Below, piece by piece: positions 60,085 to 64,000 of a stretch of 64,000 nt of DNA (position 1 is its first letter; each line of letters opens with the position of its first letter). The position numbers and the translations under genes are program-made. Source of the DNA: Streptomyces iconiensis (lineage in GTDB: Bacteria; Actinomycetota; Actinomycetes; Streptomycetales; Streptomycetaceae); the NCBI RefSeq assembly GCF_028657195.3, contig NZ_JANCPR020000005.1, positions 186,001-250,000 on the forward strand. The letters are read 5' to 3'. The notes beneath the pieces are model-generated. The model worked only from the letters and a program-made list of their open reading frames with translations. It ran no database searches and was not told the origin of the DNA.

Positions 60085-60531
60085 TCATGCCGGTTCGAGC
60101 GCGCGTACGGCCGCGACCAACGGGGCCAGCTCCGGCCGCTGTTCGGCTCGCGCGAGTGCCTCGCGGAGTGCGGCGTCGTGGGTGGGCCGTGCGGCGACCA
60201 GGAGGGCGTGTCCTTCCTCGGTGACGTTGGTGTAGATGCCGCGTCTGTCGTCGGGGCACAGATAGCGGGTCAGTAGGCCGCGATCCTCCAGGCGTGTGAC
60301 CAGGCGCGTGGTGGCGCTTTGGCTGAGAACGACGGCGTCGGCGAGCTGGGTCATACGGAAGTGGCCACCGTCGCCGTCGTGCTGCTCGCTGAGCACGTCC
60401 ATGAGGGAGAACTCGCGGACGCTCAGGCCGTGTTCGGCCTGCAGCGCGCGTTCGATGTGCGCCTCCAGACGGCCGTGCAGCGCCGAGAGTGCGCACCAGC
60501 CGTGAGCGAGACCGAGGTCGGGGCGGGACAT
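60085..60531 (-). CDS. MarR-family transcriptional regulator
   Basis: A 148-residue MarR protein with the winged helix SVREFSLMDVLSEQ ... LADAVVLSQSATTRLVTRLEDRGLL and the DDRRGIYTNVTEEG wing. ATG 60531 (MSRPDLGLAHGW) with GAAGGAG upstream is preferred to a frame open to 60726 that would cover the operator. It is divergent from an MFS exporter, which it probably represses. Confidence 0.9.
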   Translation of the reverse strand: MSRPDLGLAHGWCALSALHGRLEAHIERALQAEHGLSVREFSLMDVLSEQHDGDGGHFRMTQLADAVVLSQSATTRLVTRLEDRGLLTRYLCPDDRRGIYTNVTEEGHALLVAARPTHDAALREALARAEQRPELAPLVAAVRALEPA

Positions 60532-60843
60532 GTGCGGCTCCTTCGGGGCTGCGAGCTGGGGGCCCGGTGGACGGCGATGGTTCGGGTTGACGGGCGACGG
60601 GTGACGGAGGCGAGTCCGGTACGGCACGGATCCGTGTGGGCGTGGGCTCGTACGGGTGCGGGCCCGTGGGCCAAGGGTAGGCCATCTTCGCGATAGCCCG
60701 CGCTTGCATATAAAGGGCGCCTGCAATTATTGTCTGCGCTGGTAAGCGCCCTGTGCATGAGCCGTCGCGTTGCGCGATCTGGCCCTAAAGCGCAGACCGT
60801 GCCCTCAAGCCCGGAACGGGACCAAGAGTTGGAAGGCTGACCC
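60532..60843. promoter_or_regulatory. Divergent control region of marR and MFS genes
   Basis: This 312-base gap holds an AT-richer core with TTGCA (60704-60708) and TGCAA (60722-60726) as an inverted repeat, and GGGCGC (60715-60720) paired with GCGCCC (60746-60751). It is the likely MarR operator and promoter area. No other feature was seen. Confidence 0.5.
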
Positions 60844-62133
60844 ATGCCGCTCGCACTGCTGGCGCTCGCCGTCGGAGCCTTTGGGATCGGGACGACCGAG
60901 TTCGTGATCATGGGGCTGCTGCCCGATGTCGCGGCCACATACGGCGTCTCCATCCCGACGGCCGGATATCTGACCACGGGCTATGCGCTCGGTGTCCTCG
61001 TCGGCGCTCCCGTCTTCGCGATCCTCGGCGCACGGATGTCCCGGAAACGGATGCTGATGCTGCTGATGGGCCTGTTCATCGCGGGGAACCTGATCTCCGC
61101 TGTGGCCCCCGTCTTCGGCGTGATGCTCACGGGGCGCGTGATCGCCTCGCTCGCACACGGCACGTTCTTCGGTATCGGTTCCATCGTCGCCGCGGGACTT
61201 GTGGCGCCGCAGCGCAAGGCTGCCGCGCTCTCCATGATGTTCACGGGGCTGACCATGGCCAACGTCGTGGGCGTCCCCCTGGGCACGCTGCTGGGGCAAC
61301 AGGCCGGATGGCGTTACACCTTCGTGGCCGTCGCCGGACTCGGCGTACTTGGCCTCGTGGGAGTGGCCGCCCTGGTGCCCGGGGACGCGCGGCCCGGGCG
61401 GCGGGGGAAGGCCGCGGGGGCGGACGTACCGGCTGGTGAACCGGCCGACGGGCGGGCAGGCGCAGGGCTGCGCAGTGAGCTGGCCGCCTTCCGCAATGTG
61501 CAGGTGCTGCTCGCGATGGGTATGACGGTCCTCGGCTTCGGCGGGGTCTTCGCCGCGATCACCTATGTGGCGCCCATGGTCACCGAGGCGGCCGGGTACG
61601 CCGACTCGTCCGTGACCTGGCTGCTGGTCCTCTTCGGCGTCGGCATGGTGATCGGCAACCTTGTCGGCGGGCGCCTGGCCGACCGTGCGCTGATGCCGCT
61701 CCTGTTCACGGCGCTGACGGGGCTGGCGCTCGTGCTCGGCCTGTTCGCTTTCACGGCGTACGACAAGGTCGCCGCCGCGCTGACCCTCGCACTGATCGGC
61801 GCCTTCGGGTTCGCGACCGTGCCGCCGCTCCAGAAGAGAGTCCTGGACCAGACGGTGGGCGCGCCCACGCTGGCCTCCGTCATGAACATCGGCGCCTTCA
61901 ACCTCGGCAACGCGGTGGCCGCCTGGCTCGGCGGGCTCGTCCTCGGCGCCGGACTCGGGCCCACCTCTCCTAACTGGGTCGGTGCCGGGCTCGCGTTGGG
62001 CGCCCTGGGCCTCGCTGTGCTCGCGGCCCGGCTGGAGCGGCGGGCTCGCGTACGTGTGGGGAGGTCGTCGTTGCCGTTCTCCCCTCCGAACGCTGAAGCT
62101 GCCGCCCCCGTGCCGTCAGGCCCCATGGTTTGA
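60844..62133 (+). CDS. MFS transporter (DHA1 drug/arabinose efflux type)
   Basis: A 429-residue, 12-helix exporter. The N-terminus LLALAVGAFGIGTTEFVIMGLLPDVA is diagnostic for the AraJ/YdhP-like DHA1 subgroup. Loop 2-3 reads GARMSRKRM and motif C-like GLTMANVVGVPLGTLLGQ is in helix 5. It should export small hydrophobic compounds by proton antiport and be induced through the divergent MarR protein. The last 164 bases overlap the convergent DUF2269-like gene. Confidence 0.93.
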   Translation: MPLALLALAVGAFGIGTTEFVIMGLLPDVAATYGVSIPTAGYLTTGYALGVLVGAPVFAILGARMSRKRMLMLLMGLFIAGNLISAVAPVFGVMLTGRVIASLAHGTFFGIGSIVAAGLVAPQRKAAALSMMFTGLTMANVVGVPLGTLLGQQAGWRYTFVAVAGLGVLGLVGVAALVPGDARPGRRGKAAGADVPAGEPADGRAGAGLRSELAAFRNVQVLLAMGMTVLGFGGVFAAITYVAPMVTEAAGYADSSVTWLLVLFGVGMVIGNLVGGRLADRALMPLLFTALTGLALVLGLFAFTAYDKVAAALTLALIGAFGFATVPPLQKRVLDQTVGAPTLASVMNIGAFNLGNAVAAWLGGLVLGAGLGPTSPNWVGAGLALGALGLAVLAARLERRARVRVGRSSLPFSPPNAEAAAPVPSGPMV

Positions 62134-62578
62134 GGAGGGAGACCGCCGTCACGAACACGTACGTGCACAGCGAGACGATGGGCGGGGCGAGCACGTTGGG
62201 GAGGGTGACTGGTTCGCCGGTGGTGACGTCGGTTACCGCGCCGTTGATGTGCGTACGGAAGACGAGCAGGCTGGCGGTGGCGGCTGCGAGGGTGACCCAG
62301 AACTTCGTGTAGACCCAGCGGTGCCGTGCCAGGCCCCAGTGGCTGTAGAGCGAGAGTGCGAGCCCGGTGAGCAGCGTGGTCAGGGCGAGCGGTGCGATCA
62401 GCCAGTCGCCGAAGACCTTCATGGAGCGGTACGCGGCCTCGGCAGCCGCAGCGGAGGCCGTGGTCGCGCCGGTGACGGCGAGCGCCAGCAGGCACAGCGT
62501 CACGCCGAGCCAGCCGACCGAGGCGCTGACGTGGAGGACGAGGGTGGCCCTGCGGGCACGGCGGGGGAGTCGCTGCAT
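61970..62578 (-). CDS. DUF2269-like integral membrane protein
   Basis: A 202-residue protein with four membrane helices (LVLHVSASVGWLGVTLCLLALAV, LIAPLALTTLLTGLALSLY, FWVTLAAATASLLVF, APPIVSLCTYVFVTAVSLL). The first contains the His and Gly-Trp pattern seen in DUF2269-type proteins. A basic 50-residue tail follows and lies antisense to the end of the MFS gene. The role is unknown. The tail may be longer than in relatives. Confidence 0.75.
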   Translation of the reverse strand: MQRLPRRARRATLVLHVSASVGWLGVTLCLLALAVTGATTASAAAAEAAYRSMKVFGDWLIAPLALTTLLTGLALSLYSHWGLARHRWVYTKFWVTLAAATASLLVFRTHINGAVTDVTTGEPVTLPNVLAPPIVSLCTYVFVTAVSLLKPWGLTARGRQLQRSEGRTATTTSPHVREPAAPAGPRAQRGPGRPTRARHRPS

Positions 62579-62757
62579 GCGGACGAGGTTCCCGTGCCGC
62601 GCCAGGGCGGGGCGTCCGACGGCGGGAGTATCCCCCGGTACTCGGCGCCGAGTACGTCAGTGCGTGCGTATGCGCGGCTCCGCGGGCCTCCGGGCGCCGA
62701 CCGCTTCGCCGTGAGCACGCGCCTACGTGTGTACGGCGTGGTCGTACGATCGGCGGT

Positions 62758-63459
62758 ATGGCTCTTCCCGCCCCGGCGGTCGCCCGCCGTGAAAAACGTT
62801 CCCGTCTGCACCTGTTCGACCTCGATGGCACGCTGATGTACGGCTCGGCCGCCCCGGTGGAGATCTCCCAGCAGCTCGGTGTCGAGCGGGAGATCCAGGA
62901 GCTGGAGCACGCCTTTGCGACGCGTGCGCTGGCACCGTCCGAGTTCGCCGTGCGCGCGTGTGCGCTCTGGGCCGAGCTGACGGACGAGGTCGTCGCTGCC
63001 GCCTTCGACGGGGCGCCATGGCTGGAGGGCATTCGCGAGGTGTGGGCGGAGATAAGGGAGCGTGGGGAGCACTGTGCGGTGATTTCCCTCTCGCCGGATT
63101 TCTTTGTGCGGCGACTGCTGGACTGGGGCGTGCATGCTGCGCACGGTTCGCGCTGGCCGGAGGTTCCGACCGTAATGGCGAGCGGAAGCGGGAAGTATCC
63201 GCTGCATCCGGTCGACCCCTCGGGCATTCTCACACCGGCGGCCAAGGTGAAGATCGCGCGGAAACTCTGTGCCGAATTCGAGGTGTCGCTGGATGACTGC
63301 GTTGCCTACGGCGACTCGATGTCCGACGCCGAACTCTTCGCCGCCGTACCGGTTTCCGTGGCGGTCAACGCCGACCAGCACGTACGTGGTATCGCCTCGC
63401 ACGACTACACCGGGCGCGATCTGCGCGAAGCCTACGGACTCGTCTCCGTCGTGCGTTAA
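62758..63459 (+). CDS. HAD-superfamily phosphatase (SerB-like)
   Basis: A 233-residue HAD hydrolase of subfamily IB. Motif I is LFDLDGTL (nucleophile and acid Asp), motif II VISLSPDF, motif III Lys in AAKVKIARKL, and motif IV AYGDSMSDAELF. It is similar in layout to phosphoserine phosphatases, but the substrate is not certain. The ATG lies seven bases after a -10-like TACGAT (62745-62750), so a leaderless mRNA is likely. Confidence 0.88.
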   Translation: MALPAPAVARREKRSRLHLFDLDGTLMYGSAAPVEISQQLGVEREIQELEHAFATRALAPSEFAVRACALWAELTDEVVAAAFDGAPWLEGIREVWAEIRERGEHCAVISLSPDFFVRRLLDWGVHAAHGSRWPEVPTVMASGSGKYPLHPVDPSGILTPAAKVKIARKLCAEFEVSLDDCVAYGDSMSDAELFAAVPVSVAVNADQHVRGIASHDYTGRDLREAYGLVSVVR

Positions 63460-63842
63460 TTCGCCTCTCACCCGTACATGTCGGGCCCGCGTTCCTCCTC
63501 CGGCGCTCGCCGATATCCGTACGGTGCATACGCGGTATACGCCCGGTAGTCGACAACCGACCGTCGACGTCACGCACTCGCCGCGCCGTCATGTGCCCTG
63601 CCTCCTCGTCGTGTTTTGCCTGCTGAGTGCGGTGTCCGACATGGATTCGCGGCGCTCTCGCGGCAGTTCCAGCCCTCTTCCGTGGCCGGAATCACGGATA
63701 TTCCGTGGAACCGCGAACGGGGGTTGTGGAGTGAAGTCCTCACGGTATGGTCGGTCCCATTCGCGGGGGTCGGATTACCAGAACGTCTGGAAGACGGGCG
63801 TGCGCAGACCGTCCGGAAGAAGAGGTACGAGGCGAGGCGAGC
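63460..63842. promoter_or_regulatory. Control region of the gene at the right edge
   Basis: No gene is seen in this 383-base gap. It contains a perfect 15-bp palindrome CACGGATATTCCGTG (63693-63707). A promoter-like pair TTGTGG (63724-63729) and TATGGT (63746-63751) with a 16-base spacer lies about 90 bases before the next start. Confidence 0.45.
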
Positions 63843-64000
63843 ATGGCCAGCAGGTCGGGCGTGTCGGGCAGCGAGGGTGCGTTCGCCGGTGACAACGGCG
63901 GACGGGGCTGGTTCAGTCCACCCGAGTCCGTTCCTCCGGAGTCGGAGAAGCTTCTTTCGGAGCAGGTTCCTTCAGGGCAGGTTCCTTCAGGGCAGGTTCC
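63843..64000 (+). CDS. Unidentified protein, N-terminal part (cut by the window edge)
   Basis: The 52 visible codons start MASRSGVSGSEGAFAGDNGG after a GAGGCGAGGCGAGC stretch and remain open to the edge. The sequence is low in complexity and ends in SGQVP pentapeptides encoded by 15-bp repeats (63961 onward). No domain is visible, so no function is given. Confidence 0.6.
   Translation, partial: MASRSGVSGSEGAFAGDNGGRGWFSPPESVPPESEKLLSEQVPSGQVPSGQV

Noticed and set aside
1..64000. tRNA, rRNA and insertion sequences with complete transposase
   Set aside because: No cloverleaf-like sequence, rRNA segment or DDE transposase with terminal repeats could be seen on reading both strands; short or divergent cases may have been missed without a covariance search.

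Overview
The window is high-GC actinobacterial DNA and almost certainly comes from the core of a Streptomyces chromosome, to one side of oriC. The evidence is the gene order yidC-jag-rsmG-parA-parB, then trxA-trxB-anti-sigma-sigM-pseudokinase-murJ-DUF6049-cca, then inositol phosphate synthase, then rpsF-ssb-rpsR-rplI and dnaB. Seven intact ParB-binding sites (parS, GTTTCACGTGAAAC) lie within the first 20 kb. FemX, PadR and DUF574 methyltransferase families, and promoters with only 6-9 bases between the -10 box and the start codon (leaderless starts), also fit Streptomyces.

Layout. 1-5 kb: end of the yidC-jag-rsmG operon, a strong terminator, parAB and an acetyltransferase. 5-20 kb: thioredoxin system, ECF sigma factor with its anti-sigma factor, and a cell-wall block (MurJ flippase, a membrane pseudokinase that is fused to MurJ in mycobacteria, a large DUF6049 membrane protein), divergent from the CCA-adding enzyme; then an MFS exporter. 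20-30 kb: GT87-type glycosyltransferase, small secreted protein, class A penicillin-binding protein, PadR regulator with inositol-phosphate synthase, an alanine-racemase-like protein and FemX. 30-37 kb: ribosomal protein/SSB operon, MATE exporter and replicative helicase DnaB. DnaB is interrupted by a 368-residue class 3 intein whose homing endonuclease has lost both catalytic aspartates.

From 37.2 to about 60 kb the content changes to accessory DNA. It starts with a lone TnsA-like endonuclease and a chimeric remnant of a transposase plus a helix-turn-helix protein, directly behind dnaB. A second decayed copy of the same helix-turn-helix domain lies 4 kb further on. Between and after them are many small modules of one regulator plus one enzyme or transporter: MarR/quinone reductase, TetR/alcohol dehydrogenase, ABC transporter/two-component system, SnoaL/WYL, oxidoreductases/TetR, and peptide deformylase/ArsR-like/metallo-hydrolase. 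LysR, SDR and methyltransferase genes, two genes that lost their 5' ends at one deletion junction, and a YunG-hydrolase fusion complete it. Several divergent pairs have clear palindromic operators. The core resumes with a MarR/MFS pair at 60 kb, a membrane protein, a HAD phosphatase and the start of an unidentified gene cut by the right edge.

The most interesting items are the parS array (one site nested in a 40-bp perfect palindrome that doubles as a terminator), the dead-endonuclease class 3 intein, the Tn7-like debris behind dnaB, and the twin 12-bp palindromes between def and its ArsR-like neighbour. No rRNA, tRNA or CRISPR array was found.
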